From NCBI GenBank assembly GCA_922989275.2, contig OV277869.1, forward strand, positions 18,189,189-18,253,188: a stretch of DNA of 64,000 bases, given 5' to 3'. The DNA comes from Gari tellinella (taxonomy: Eukaryota; Mollusca; Bivalvia; Cardiida; Psammobiidae). The notes below the pieces were generated by a model, which was given only the letters and a program-made list of their open reading frames with translations, did no database searches and was not told where the DNA came from. Shown here in pieces: positions 23,113 to 34,596 of this stretch. Each line of letters begins with the position of its first letter. The first letter of the stretch is position 1. The position numbers and the translations under genes were made by a program.

Positions 23113-23706
23113 TCGGCATTAGTTCTTGGAGCAAGCAAGTTGATATTGGAAACTTCGTCCCTGTCGCATATACGAGACTGATAACTTGATAAAATAAGAC
23201 CAGTATAGAGTTCGTCAAACATTAAGTGAAGTTTATTTTAAACAACTACATGCATCTTCTTTCATGTTCAAACAGGTTTGGACCGTTTAGATATAAGTAA
23301 TTACAATCGCCTCCATTTAATTCCATTGAAAACAATGACGTTTACTTCGTATAGACGCAAATTCTCGAGAGGGCGGGACTTGCGGATATATTTCGCAGAG
23401 GATGCGGGGCTTATGGATCTGCTATCCGCGAATAGTCTTGTTGCGTTGCTTCAGTTATGCAGTTATGGCTGTTTTTTCTATATGGCTGTTTATTTCAGGG
23501 TACACATCATTCGTGTTAAAAACCTCTAATATGGATTAAACATACTTGCATACTAATAAAATATTCATTTAATACATGTTTTAGAAATTACAGCAAATAT
23601 AATGTAAGTATAAGAAATGAACTGATTTTTTCGGCGTTTAAGCGAAATAAACGAAATAAGATGATCGGCTAGTTAACCAGGAGTCGCTATGAGATACAAA
23701 GCTTAT
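23113..23706. other. Unassigned; one unexplained open frame
   Basis: An 83-codon frame at 23278-23529 (starting MDRLDISNYNRLHLIPL) sits in sequence not assigned to a repeat, with a GC-richer stretch at 23360-23430. I do not recognise the product and see no exon signals. Confidence 0.3.
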
Positions 23707-23886
23707 TATGACTTTCACTGCCATGACGTCATCGAATTTAAACACTTGTCCTCTGCTTCTATTTCTAAAATACATGTTTTAGGTATTTTGACTTAAGGAA
23801 TATTAAAACGAGTGTCAAACAGTCTGATCAGGGTCCAAACTGTTTGCAAATAACTACTGTACTCGGAGTAAGGCAGTGAATGGGTT
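23707..23886 (+). mobile_element. A2-family MITE, hairpin arm deleted
   Basis: ACTTTCACTGCCATGACGTC at left, AAGGCAGTGAATGGGTTAA at right. Core A at 23814-23847 keeps TCAAACAG joined to TCTGATCAGGGTCCAAACTG: the left inner arm and turn are gone. Confidence 0.82.
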
Positions 23887-24420
23887 AAGACTTGAACTCA
23901 GTAAACGATTGCAATCGTTTTCGTTCTTTTTTCTTATTTATTGTTTTACCATTTATATTTAGCAATAGTCTAAGGCTTTTTGTATGGGTATAACAATAGT
24001 TTGAAGAATTATGAACGAAGAAAAAAACACAAAACCATGTTCTAAAGACTAGCAATCAAAGTGATATCAGTAATTTATCGGGAAGATGTTAAAGGTTTTG
24101 CAAATATGGAGGAAAAGGTAACTAAAACAAAAGTAAAAAAGTTCTTAATCATGTTTATGTAGGATATAAAAACGATGTTTATATTATGGCATAAAATACG
24201 TTTAAACCAATCAGATAAACAAAGACACATTTTCTGCACGCTTTGAACAGCATTGTTATAACTATTGAACACATTTTGGATCAAGATGGGATGCTGCGGA
24301 TTTCTTCTGATGATATTATCTGAATTGAAAATGCGTTTTCATTGAGTTTGAAAGTGTTGAATACGACAAATGTTGACTACGACATTTAGATAGAGTGCAG
24401 ACGATGAATATGTTGCAGGT

Positions 24421-24690
24421 AACCCTTTACCCCATATCATGTTTCTATCGTTATAGACAGATGGCCACTTAAACCTTTCATGATCAAATTTATCGAGAGG
24501 TTTTTACCCCTTCACCGCCATATTGCCATCTGCTTCAATATCGTTGTTTGCAATATCGTTTCATCAAAGTTAGATTTAAGCCAGTATAACTGACGTTATT
24601 TCAAAACAATTGGCAAACAGTTTTGATACTGATCAGACGTCGCTATACGCAGACGACAATATAACAGTGAAGAGGAGAACATCTATCGAT
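24421..24690 (+). mobile_element. Chimera of a B-family head and an A1-family body
   Basis: 24421-24471 is a B head (AACCCTTTACCCCATATCAT ... GGCCACTTAAA). It runs straight into A1 (CCTTTCATGATCAAATTTAT). The A1 hairpin starts at 24613 and is cut at its centre near 24648, where CGTCGCTATACGC joins AGACGACAATATAACAGTGA from the opposite A1 end. Both junctions lie inside related sequence. Confidence 0.75.
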
Positions 24691-24746
24691 TAATTTAATG
24701 CTGGAAGAGTTACATTAAAATCGACTATTTCTGCAGACGACAACTT

Positions 24747-24992
24747 CAGGGCTGCCATTTCTCCGGATTTTTCCTAAATCTTCGGATTTTTTTCCAGTAC
24801 ATGGTAGCTTAAAGCAGACTGAACGTAAAGCAGAATGCGCCTTAAGGCTACTTACAGCCTGCTTTAGGTAGTCGCATGTCAACAAAACAAAAAGCAAGCT
24901 ATGGGGTTTAAAGGTATGATTCGTAAAATCGCACTTGTAAAATGCATATTTGGAAATCTTAGGATTTTTCATGTCAACTTATGGCAGCCCTG
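24747..24992 (+). mobile_element. E-family MITE (copy E1)
   Basis: Ends CAGGGCTGCCAT and ATGGCAGCCCTG, flanked by CAACTT at 24741-24746 and again at 24993-24998, a 6-bp target duplication. Inside is core B with the left arm AGCTTAAAGCAGACTGAACG and a degraded right arm, plus TATGGGG and TACGATTCGTAAAATCGCAC. A minus-strand 85-codon frame here is spurious. Confidence 0.92.
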
Positions 24993-25654
24993 CAACTTTG
25001 ATTTCAGACGCTAATATAGCGGGACACGGGTGAGTTTAGCTCGATAATTATGACATTCTTAAAATCTGATACGCTCACAAAAGAGCCCTAAGACAGGGAA
25101 CGATCCTGCAAATGACTGTTATGTCACCAGACCCATCACCGTCCCCTTCAAATGGCGATGAAAAATAACTGGAAGCTAATCATTGGATACAGGCCACGTG
25201 ACCGCCTCGTAATAATCTAATTACCAGCGACATTTAAGCAGCTTTATTAATTATCAAGTTGCTCTTGTTAATTGTCCTTTTGTGTTGTCTTCCGCAAAGT
25301 TGACGTCACAAACCGGAAAACGTTGGTACCTTGATAACATGGGCTATCGGGCTTTTCTCCGGGTTATTAATTTAACACATCTCGTAAATTCTCGTATTTT
25401 TATCGAGATTTTCCGATGACAAGCGCACGCGCTTTATTAAGTTTACAAGTTTGGCACGTGCTAGAATTGACAACATTCAGTAAAACCTGAAAGATTTATT
25501 TATTTTGTCTTCTTTTATTTTGTTTGCCGAAATATCTCCGTTGAGACCTAAACATAGTGTCAACTTGCCATGGTAGACCATCGGTCATTTCATAGTTCAC
25601 ACTCGCTCAAATCGAACCTTACTGTAATCCCTTGCGGCGCCAAATTAATCGTGA
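24993..25654. other. Unassigned low-repeat stretch
   Basis: I recognise no repeat family. It includes CCACGTGACC near 25195, a TGACGTCAC near 25302 and patches of higher GC. This is where I would look first for conserved non-coding sequence, but I have no direct evidence of function. Confidence 0.4.
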
Positions 25655-25780
25655 CTTTTTTTCCCCCATTCACCGTAACTTTGCCGTCTGCTTCAATATT
25701 GTTGTCTGCAAGCTCGTTTCAAAGATTTAAGAAATATCAAAACGAGTGTCAAACAATTTGGATCCTGGTCAAAGTTTTTT
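25655..25780 (+). mobile_element. A1-like fragment
   Basis: CCCCCATTCACCGTAACTTT, GCTTCAATATTGTTGTCTGC and GAGTGTCAAACAATTTGGAT are in the A1/A2 order; it stops after the first part of core A (GGATCCTGGTC). Confidence 0.65.
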
Positions 25781-25889
25781 TTTTAATTCACATTCACTGT
25801 AATTGGGCAAACAACACGGCAAACCTAAATGGTTTACAATGTATCTGAAGAAAGATACAGTGAGAAGGACGTCAATGTTTTGAACGAAG

Positions 25890-26472
25890 CTAAAGACAAG
25901 GGCAATGCATCACCAGGTCGTCTGCAGTCGGACACGTTGCCGGCACCTCTAATCTTTCCTTTCTGTCATGCATCGCGCAAGTTCATCTGGGGTTGCTGCT
26001 CCTGCATCCTGCATCAACCATGGTTAAACCTGGATGCACTCGCTTTCGTTTCCCATGTTTAGGGGTCCACAGCACCACATTACTAACTGGCAGCTCCTTG
26101 TGTCTGTAGCAGTGACCGGCTCGCCCCATTCTTCGGCAGGCAATCTTGTCTGTCACTCTAGGAATGTCCTGATAGAGGGTGTCATTCTTGATGTGCTGGC
26201 CTGGGTTGATGTTCAGAACTTGTCTTAGCATCCTGGTATAGCAGCCATCGAGGGACTTCTGGAGTTTAGAAGTGACTGTCCAGCATTCAGAGCCATATAG
26301 AAATACAGACTCGACTGTTGCGAAGAAGAAGCTGAGCTTTGTATCGCGAGACATTTGTGAGCTCCAAACTGCTTTCATCCCATTTAGAGCTCTCCATGCA
26401 AGGGCTTTCCTGACCTTGATGTCTTTCTCAGAGGTATTTACCCATGAACCCAAATACTTGAAGTCATAATGC
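25890..26472 (-). pseudogene. RTE-like non-LTR retrotransposon, 3' fragment of the reverse transcriptase ORF
   Basis: Reading the minus strand from 26474, the 163-codon open segment begins FKYLGSWVNTSEKDIKVRKA, then AWRALNGMKAVWSS, FLYGSECWTV, LDGCYTRMLRQVLNI, and RRMGRAGHCYRH. These are the thumb and C-terminal blocks of RTE/BovB-type LINE polymerases, after the catalytic YxDD box, which is absent. The 5' end is truncated at about 26472, typical of target-primed retrotransposition. Near 26000 the frame shifts: the continuation in another frame reads MQDAGAATPDELARCMTERK, then a stop. The base composition is richer in GC than its neighbours. Not a host gene. No 3' tail or target duplication was found. 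Confidence 0.9.
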
Positions 26473-26517
26473 AATGAATGCAGTAAAATGAAAAAAATGA
26501 CAGGTTATTAATAAAAT

Positions 26518-26574
26518 TGTAGTCAGATCAGACGCCCAAGTCTTCAACGTCTGATCAGAATGCGGACTGTTTGA
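26518..26574. repeat. Core-A hairpin, outer parts lost
   Basis: GTCAGATCAGACGCCCAAGT and CAACGTCTGATCAGAATGCG form the stem. Confidence 0.7.
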
Positions 26575-26618
26575 AAGAGACATCGTTGGTTTTGCACAGA
26601 CGGGATTATTTGGAAACG

Positions 26619-26861
26619 CAGGGCTGCCATTTCTCCTGATTTTTCCTAAATCTTCGGATTTTTTTCTAGTACATGGTAGCTTAAAGCAGGCTATAAGTAA
26701 AGCAGAATGCATTCTGCTTCACTTACAGCCTGCTTTAAGTAGTCGCATGTCAACAAAACAAGAAAAAGGCTATGGGGTAAAGGTACGATTCGTAAAATCG
26801 CACTTGAAAAATGCAAATTTGGAAATCTTAGGATTTTTCATGTCAACTTATGGCAGAACAT
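26619..26861 (+). mobile_element. E-family MITE (copy E2)
   Basis: Left end CAGGGCTGCCAT; right end decayed to ATGGCAGAACAT. GAAACG occurs on both sides (26613-26618 and 26862-26867), confirming the 6-bp duplication. Core B at about 26680-26740 has a much shortened loop region (GAATGCATTCTGC), so the hairpin is tighter than in other copies. Confidence 0.92.
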
Positions 26862-26939
26862 GAAACGCAGTCTTCATCGTTGGCTTTACCAAACCGTTAC
26901 GAAACCAAAACTTCACATGGGCATATCCAGTTCAATATT

Positions 26940-27105
26940 TGACTTTTGATGTTGTTTTGTCAATGTAGAGCACTATTGCAAAAAATGAAAAAAATCCTGC
27001 TCAGAGGACTGTATACTGTTTGCACAATGCATGTGTATTATTCAAAGGAACACTATTTATAAAGGATGAGTATGCTCGTTGATAGAGCTCAACGAGTTAA
27101 TACGA
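26940..27105 (+). mobile_element. S-type remnant
   Basis: GAGGACTGTATACTGTTTGC is a decayed core-A right arm; AGGATGAGTATGCTCGTTGA, then AGCTCAACGAGTTAAT, match the S tail. The overlapping plus frames to 27375 are not recognised. Confidence 0.45.
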
Positions 27106-27437
27106 ATCGAATTGCAAAAATCAGATCTGGTATGGCAACGGCGAATCCGCTTCATAGTCAATCTATCAATTGGGCTTCAGAAGCGGGGCTTTACAATAGT
27201 TGGTCACGTGACTCCACTGGGCTCATTTGTTACCCTCAGTTTCACTTACAGTCCACCAGCGGACCACGAAGGGTTCTCAATTATATGCCACATTAACCCT
27301 GTCACTGACATAATAACGCTATATAACCCGTCAAACACACTTACTGTCATACTACAGCCTGCATACAAAATATAATTGCCTCATATTTACAAAAAAAATC
27401 AAATATAAGACATTTATATATTTTGTTTTATACACTT

Positions 27438-27504
27438 GTCAAACAGTTTGGATCCTGATCAGACGCCGAGTAACTCGGCGTCTGATCAGGACCAAATCTG
27501 TTTG
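27438..27504. repeat. Core-A hairpin with GAG/CTC turn
   Basis: AGACGCCGAGTAACTCGGCG then TCTGATCAGGACCAAAT. The GAG...CTC turn replaces the GCG...CGC of other copies on both arms. Flanks are not recognised as an element. Confidence 0.85.
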
Positions 27505-28111
27505 CAAAGTTAGCAAACTCACACTTGACATAATTGACATGTTAAATCTGTGTCATTAAACCTTATCTTGTCACACATTGTTAACCTGGCACACTCCTCC
27601 CCACTCTCGCTATCGCGTGTTAATACTTCTATGTTCAGATTTCAAACCATCCGTGCACTATGAATGCTTAATCCGGGCATAGTGGAACGGCTCATTAATT
27701 AAATGAAGTCACATGCATTTTTCGAATATTTTATTCTGATCATATTGCAATTTGTTTAGTGTTTATGAGCTTTTAATTGTTACACAAGCAATACGGTGTT
27801 GGCAATATATAGTTTTTATTTTCTGTTTGTTTTAATGTATGAAATTAATATGTATGAATCTTCAAATCCATATAAGAGCATATGTTTATGTAACATACTA
27901 TTACACTGCTTTTGTATCTATACCAACTGAGAAATTAATAAAATAGTTTGAGGGATTTAGACCCGCATTTGAGTAGACATGTTTTGTCCCACGTGTAAGC
28001 AGTTGTTTGAAAACCCTTCTCGGTCGTTATACATGTAATAGTCTGCTTTGATTTTCTTGGCACATTAATATCTATGCAGTTTTTATATTGAATAATCATT
28101 TAATTAAATAT
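27505..28111. other. Unassigned sequence
   Basis: Nothing recognised. Confidence 0.45.
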
Positions 28112-28250
28112 CAAACAGTTTGATATCAGACTAAATTCCTAGTCACTTGGAGTCACGATAAGGGTCCAAACTGTTTTCAATGGAAACACCGTTTAAGCAT
28201 AAGCACATTTATTGGGAAAGAATAACGCCTTGTTCTTCTCCATTGACTCT
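28112..28250. mobile_element. C-family remnant
   Basis: Degenerate core A (TCAAACAGTTTGATATCAGA to GGGTCCAAACTGTTTTCAAT), then CATTTATTGGGAAAGAATAA and TTCTTCTCCATTG, the C right end. Confidence 0.65.
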
Positions 28251-28289
28251 AAGGTAGGGGATATACAGTATAATTCAGGAAAATTTTAA

Positions 28290-29169
28290 CATGGGCGATT
28301 TTCTTTATAGACACATAGTTTATGGAAATACGTGGGAAACCCATATCTTATGCAAGTTATAAAGCAAAACAAAGACGAAATACTGAAGAAACGTTGCTGC
28401 CTCAAATTTGGAAATCTGGAATTAAGTTAAAATGAAAATAGTAAAGATAGCTTGCTCCTGTTACAAAATGAAGTTACAAAAATAAGAATTAAAATCCTCA
28501 GAGTTTTTTGATTAGGCCATTGTATCAATGATAAGAATCAGGTGAAAAGGTCACAAACTAGCTTTGCAATTTAGAAAAATACCATTTTTCATGCAAAAGT
28601 ATACCTTATATAGATCAAGATGGTTCATTAATATTTCAACAAGAAGAACTATTACAAGAAACAAGTAAATACTAGTAAAGACTATGGCTCAGATAGATAA
28701 GTAGAAGGCTGTGACGTAAATAAGTTAACTGTTTAGAATGTATATTGACCTTTAATGCAGTACCAAATACCCTTTTTGTTTAAAAAAAAACTTGAATAAC
28801 GATAAGAGTTCTGGTTGTGATGGCTCTTCTTCAAATTTTTAGGTATTTTGTAGTGATCTTTGGCATTTCATAGTTAAAAACCTAAGCCATGCGCATTTGG
28901 CAAGCATATTTTCTAAATATTTTGAAATTAGGAATAATAACTTGTATACAAGAAAACAATAAACCAAAGCAATATTTGAAGAATTGGCCAGCAATTACAT
29001 TGTTAAGTGTATTGTAGTATAGTGAATAGAATAAAAGCTGTTTTAAATATGTTGGTGTTAAACGATCAAACTGGATTTGCTGAAGGTAGATACATTGGTG
29101 AAAACATAAGATTAGGGTAATACTATGCTATTATGAAATACTGTGAACATAACAATATCCCAGGTTTAT
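28290..29169 (+). pseudogene. L1/Tx1-like LINE, 5' segment of the reverse transcriptase region (upstream of a nested insertion)
   Basis: The translation is broken by stops and frameshifts, but blocks in polymerase order can be read: DGSLIFQQEELLQETSKYY near 28620, KKNLNNDKSSGCDGSSSNF near 28785, SDLWHFIVKNLSHAHL near 28855, then NDQTGFAEGRYIGENIRL near 29060 and KYCEHNNIPGLF ending at 29169. These match RT regions 0-2 of Tx1/L1-type LINEs. The first 100 or so bases of the interval are tentative. The open frame resumes at 29935 after a 765-bp insertion. No promoter or 5' UTR recognised. Confidence 0.8.
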
Positions 29170-29934
29170 TCTCAGTGTTGTTATACTTTCTGGTCCTATG
29201 GAATCATTGATTTCAGCGCATTTACAGTTGAATTCAGCTTAAGCTGGTGCTAGGGGCGTGAGAACATATTTCAGTATTGCTCATGAACAGACTCAATTAA
29301 ACCGAGTCTGCAATTTTCAGTTGTTGCTTTGTTTTCTGTGCTTTCAAGGGATCTCCCCTTATTCAGAACTTATATGATTCACAACAGCAGATGTTAAGTG
29401 CTTGTGTGGAGGCTGTAAAAAGTCGCCCCGTACTTCATTCTCAGTGTTGTTATACTTTCTGGTCCTTTGGAATCATTGATATCAGCGCATTTACAGTTGA
29501 AAATTGAATTCCACTTAAGCTGGTGCTAGGGGGCGTGTGCACTGTTGCATATTCCAGTATTGCTCATGAACAGACTCAATTAAACCGAGTCTGCACTTTT
29601 CAGTATTTGCTTTGTTTTCTGTGCTTTCAAGGGATCTCCCCTTATTCAGAACTTATATGATTCACAACAGCAGATGTTAAATGCTTGTGTGGCGGCTGTA
29701 AAAAGTCGCCCGTACTTCATTCATAATGTTGTTATACTTTCTGGTCCTTTGGAATCATTGATATCAGCGCATTTACAGTTGAAAGTTGAATTCCGCTTAA
29801 GCTGGTGCTAGGGGGCGTGAGCACTGTTGCATATTTCAGTATTGCTCATCAACAGACTCAATTAAACCGAGTCTGCACTTTTCAGTATTTGCTTTGTTTT
29901 CTGTGCTTTCAAGGGATCTCCCCTTATTCAGAAC
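29170..29934 (+). repeat. Three-copy tandem array nested inside the LINE
   Basis: Copies start at 29170, 29439 and 29721 (periods 269 and 282), each beginning at TCTCAGTGTTG or its equivalent and containing TACTTTCTGGTCCT, GCTTAAGCTGGTGCTAGGGG, a GACTCAATTAAACCGAGTC hairpin and GGGATCTCCCCTTATTCAGA. Copies 1 and 2 carry the linker ACAACAGCAGATGTTAAGTG through GGCTGTAAAAAGTCGCCC; copy 3 stops at CAGAACT. The LINE reading continues directly across the two edges, so this is an insertion. A tandem-repeat-bearing non-autonomous element is possible, but no transposase signature is seen. Confidence 0.9.
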
Positions 29935-31745
29935 TTTTATAAATGCTAATAGATTTTGGGAAAGCTTTTGGCTCTGTAGCATATGATTTTATTGATGAAC
30001 TATGTCATTCTTTAAGTTTGGTGATATGATTAAATAGTGGATTAGACTATCTGTATACTACTCAAGTGTGTGTGCAATTAATTTGGGTTTCTATCAATTT
30101 GTTTTACAAGTTAAACAAGGCTGCAGTCAAGGGGATAAAATATCAATTTATATTTTTATACTGTGTGCGGAAATTTTAACAAAAGAAACAAGAAAATGTA
30201 AATATATCACTGGAATAAAATTCAAATGGGTAGAATATAATATATTATAATATCTCAATTTGAAGATGACATCTCCGTATTTTTAGATGACTCCGAAAAT
30301 GCTTTGCATAATGTTTTAGAATGAATTAATAATTTTTCATTTACTTGTGTATCTGGTTTATATGTCAAACTTGACAACACACAGGTTATTTGGATTGGTT
30401 TTCTAAAGTACAGTACAAGGTCAATCAGAATGAAATAGAAACTGCCTTTGGGTGATAGTCAGTTTAAAGTACTAGGAATATATTTTGCTGTAAATTTTAA
30501 TGTGATCTGCGAAATAAATTTCGAAGAAATGATAACGAGTGTACAAAAATGCATATTAATAAAGACAAAAAGTGACTCCTGTTGGTAAAAGTAGCTGTTG
30601 TTAAAGCTTTGCTATAACATATACTTTCCCATTTGCTTATAAGTTGCCACCGCCAACAAAGAACTTTATCAAAAGTCAGAAAGGGATTTTAAACATGATT
30701 GATATTGAAAGCTACACAAGAAGGTTGATTTTTTTTCTCATATTTCCTAATGATAGTAAATCATTGCACAAATTGTTAGACATGACTAAGCTTCTTAATT
30801 ATGGAAACATGTTCTGTAAACTGACTCTAGATAAATTAGATGTTTAAGAAGCAACTTTGTTTTATATTAAAAAGTAGTGTTCGGGATATGCAACAAATAT
30901 ATGACATGCCATTACGCTATCTTGATAATTTTCTCGGAAATAAAGAAGAGTATATATACCAACTAGATAGAGGAATACAATATGGAACAGACATTTTAGA
31001 TAAATACGGGAATTTCGTAGATTTGGAATTTTTAGAAGAAGTGAGTGGTAAAAAGATTAATTTTCTTCATTATTATGGTTTGATAAATTCAATTAAGTCT
31101 TTTATAAGCAGAACAGGTTTTACGAAGTACGAACAATGATTTACTTTTATAATTTCAGTACCAAACCATTAATTGTTATATGTGCCCCATTTACACCAGA
31201 AATTGTGATAAACACTTTGTGAATCACGTACTTGCTGGTGACGATGATATTCTTACTAGTAAATCAAAATGGGTGTCAATTTACGACAACGGTCATATAA
31301 ATTGGAGGAATATATTATATAGCTACGTGTTCAAATGTGCTAAAGATACATACTTACAATGGTTACAACTAGACTTGTACATATATTATTACCGACACGT
31401 GCACAACTATTTAAAATGAAAATCAAAAGTATTAGTTAAATTAATGTACTTTCAGACATGAAGAAACTATTGTTCATCTTTTTAGGGGAATGTGGTAATA
31501 TGAAACCAATAATTACATACATTTTAGGTAAGCTGGTAGAATAAACTCCACAAATCAAGATAAATAATTCATATGTACTGGTAGGATCCGGTCAAAATGA
31601 CTTCAAACTGGATATTTTATTTATGGAAATGAAACGGTACATATTTTCATATAAAACAAAGAAAATTGTGCCATCAATAACCGGATTAGACAGTTCATTG
31701 AATCAAGCGTTGGATATTAAACAAGCATGTAATAAAACATAAAAA
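29935..31745 (+). pseudogene. L1/Tx1-like LINE, remainder of the reverse transcriptase and C-terminal region
   Basis: After the insertion: IDFGKAFGSVAYDFIDEL near 29950 (usual D-F-E-K-A-F block), VKQGCSQGDKISIYIFILCA at about 30110, then the catalytic box as FEDD at 30259-30270 followed by SVFLDDSENAL. Further on are LDRGIQYGTDILDKYGNF near 30960, KINFLHYYGLINSIK, YSYVFKCAKDTYLQWLQLDL near 31320, and a final block SYKTKKIVPSITGLD near 31650 ending in a stop at 31741. Stops and frameshifts separate the blocks, so it is dead. No poly-A or target duplication identified downstream. The short open frames in this interval are its pieces, not host genes. Confidence 0.88.
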
Positions 31746-32296
31746 TGCGGTTTCTACATCAACAATTGTACGATACTTAGTACTAAACTACATTTAGAGT
31801 TAAAACTTACTTTAATACTAATAACTGGATTACGATTTATCAGATTTTCTCAGAAAATGGTCAAAATACATTGTAGTAGTTATTAGCTTAGACAGCAATC
31901 CATTAGCTCTTCTCTACTTTGAGTTTTTATCCAAATCGGGGAGTTTTAATATAATAAAAAACAGCTGTATTGAAACAGCTGATTGCTAACGATCTTGAAT
32001 CGAGGGTCATTCTTGATCTAAGAAAACAACATCATAATACATGAAGCTTTAATTCTTTGTCGAGCATTCTATAATTAAAGTTTCTATGACATCTTTATGA
32101 TTTCACAGGAAGTTGGCCATTTTGCCAATTTCTTAAAATCAATTGGCATTTCCTGTCTTATGGTAATTTGTGTATTAAATTGTTTTGACTAACTGTAAAT
32201 CTGAACGCGCTGTTTATTGTTTTGTGTATTTCACATTTGTATTATGAAAAATGTTTCATATTTATCTTTTATTTTATACCACTTTTGATATGAAAA
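31746..32296. other. Unassigned, possibly LINE 3' sequence
   Basis: AT-rich with no recognised repeat. It may include the 3' UTR of the preceding LINE. Confidence 0.35.
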
Positions 32297-32362
32297 TCAA
32301 ACAGTTAAGTTACTAATCAGACTCCGAGTTGCCCGGTATCTGATCTGTATTCAAACTGAGTG
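32297..32362. repeat. Degenerate core-A hairpin
   Basis: CAAACAGTTAAGTTACTAAT, CAGACTCCGAGTTGCCCGG, then TATCTGATCTGTATTCAAAC. Confidence 0.65.
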
Positions 32363-33943
32363 TAATACTTGTCAAGTAGCAGTTAGCAGTTTAAGGTAAA
32401 TTTACTCATTAAACTAGAAATATACTTTAACGAGCTGTCAAAAACATTGACCTTTGACCAGTTGTTTTAGGGATTTTCAAATGTTAGTTTCTTATTTTGC
32501 TATTTAAAATTCGTCCGTTGAAAATTATATAAAAAATACCATTAGATCTATATGGTATTAGAATATTTTGAGAAAACAAATTACATAGATTTAAAACCTC
32601 CGAATGCAAACTAATTGCAAGTTTAAAAAGTAGCAAAAATGGGGATACGCTGAACACAGAAATAACGAGGTCAAAATGTCAAGATTCTAATCTGGCCATA
32701 ACGGTAATCTAGGCACCTAGTCACGTGTCGGAATATGACCGGTACTAACAATATGAGGGCTGTCGAAATATGAGTATATTTGCCATAACTGTCCATCATG
32801 ACAATGTAATAACATTAGCCCCTTTCAATGACATTATATCATTATCATCTGTTTTGATTTTTCAAATTTATAATTTATTCATTTTGACTAAAGAATATGT
32901 GAATGAAAGGTGTTTGGTGTTTTGACTGAAACTATCAATATAGAGTGTCAAAGGCTGCGACCTCTGTAAAGAAATTATGCAAGTTTATACAATGGAGAAG
33001 ACACTATCCTTTCCTTATGAACGCGTTTATTCTAAAAACCGTATGCCCATTGTAATCCGGCTTCTGATCATGCTCCAAACTGTCTATCACCCAGATTGAT
33101 ATATATTAAGTTTACAACCTTACACCATCTCCCAATAGGGATAGTTGCTACATATGATACAGTTCCACTCTCCTCTAGCCGTCCACGACTTTTAAAACTG
33201 GCATTCGCAAACAGTTTGGAACCAGATTAGGGCCCAGACAGGTTGGTAAATATATAAGTTGTCTTCATAAACAAGCATACATGGAAACAAAAATGCTAAA
33301 ATATTCTGACAACAAATTTGAAATATACGACATCATAGCAGGCGAAAGCTATCCAATCATACATTGAATGAATTTGCAAACATTTTAAGCAAGTTTGGCA
33401 AAGACCCAAAATACTTCTATCCGTATAATGTATGTTCCAGTGAAAATGTAAACACCCTATTTTGGAAATAATTGACATACAGTGGAACAATAATTTATCC
33501 AATTTATTTATAGCGTAATGTGTACACTGCGAGATATATAAGTGTCAAAAATCTTCACTTTGTTAAAATTATATTAGATAGAGTGCATATGTTAAGCAAT
33601 GATGCATAATGTTTCGCACACCTCAGTTTTTTCTACCGTGAGTGTTTTCTGTGTGCTTTCTTCGTGGCCTTGTTAATACATGTACAAAGTACCGGTATAC
33701 TGTTCCCACTATGGCCATGTGTATTTGTATGGAAAAATCACTATGACAGTAAGTTATTTAACGAGATAGTGGTACATTTATTGGAGTATGTTCTGCTCTG
33801 TTCTTTTTGTCTAGATATTTATTTAACTCCAACACTAAATGTGAAATGAAAAACCAATTCAAAGTTAATGACATATATATTGACATATAAAGGTTGATAT
33901 TTCACATGTTTACTTAAGTATTTAATATTGTCTTCTTATCAAA
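32363..33943. other. Mostly unassigned; C remnant and one half core A
   Basis: 32990-33090 has ACAATGGAGAAGACACTATC, GAACGCGTTTATTCTAAAAA and CTTCTGATCATGCTCCAAAC, a decayed C element. 33206-33236 is a single core-A arm (CGCAAACAGTTTGGAACCAG). Otherwise nothing recognised. Confidence 0.45.
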
Positions 33944-34271
33944 TACAGTACTCCCTCCCTACAACGGCCCTCCCAGCAACGACTCCCTCCTTACAGCGAC
34001 CCTTTTCGCAGTTCCCTAAACTATACGATTATCTCCAACCTAATCATGGCTGCAATGTCGTCTACTTAAAATTGTTGTCTGCTGTTTTTTCTCAAAGTTA
34101 CTAAGTGGACAGTGTGACAAGAAAAAAACTTACAGCTTGAATCCAGATCAGACACCGCGTTACGCGGCGTCTGATCTGGATTCAAGCTGTTTGCAAATAT
34201 AAGCCATTTTCCCTCCCTCTAACGACTCCCTCCGAATAACGAACACAATCTTGTATAGAGGGAGCGCTGTA
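33944..34271. mobile_element. D-family MITE, full length
   Basis: Ends TACAGTACTCCCTCCCTACA and AGAGGGAGCGCTGTA. Core A at 34129-34194 (ATCCAGATCAGACACCGCGT ... ACGCGGCGTCTGATCTGGAT), where the left arm has ACACC against GGCGT on the right: a one-sided change compared with 48633-48698, where both arms changed. Confidence 0.9.
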
Positions 34272-34302
34272 TCTTTTAAAAGTTTGAAATTGATCAGGAA
34301 AC

Positions 34303-34596
34303 TATAGTAGACAAGACGTTATTCCTTCCCTTTGAACGCATTTATGCTAAAAATTGTCAGTGTTGCAGTGGAGATATTTATATAAACGTATGTATGCTTA
34401 AAACCATCGCAAACAGTCTGTAGCCAGATCAGACGCTGGTTGACCCGGTGTGACCAGGATCAAAACTGTTTGCCACTCAGAATCAAATAAATCTTGAGAA
34501 ATTGCAAAATTATTGTACGTTTCAATATTCTATTGCAATACGTTTGCGTTTCATTTGCGTTCAAACGGGTAAGAAAAACGTATTCTCAATTGTGTA
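34303..34596. mobile_element. C-family MITE, degenerate
   Basis: GTAGACAAGACGTTATTCCT at left; GCGTTCAAACGGGTAAGAAA then CGTATTCTCAATTGTGTA at right. Core A at 34410-34474 (GCCAGATCAGACGCTGGTTG). Confidence 0.7.

Noticed and set aside
25983..26474. 163-codon minus-strand frame as a host gene
   Set aside because: Its blocks are those of a LINE reverse transcriptase C-terminal region, and it is 5' truncated and frameshifted.
33206..33240. Single core-A arms (also 7338, 42933, 52800) as separate features
   Set aside because: Too short to assign to an element; mentioned only within the unassigned intervals.
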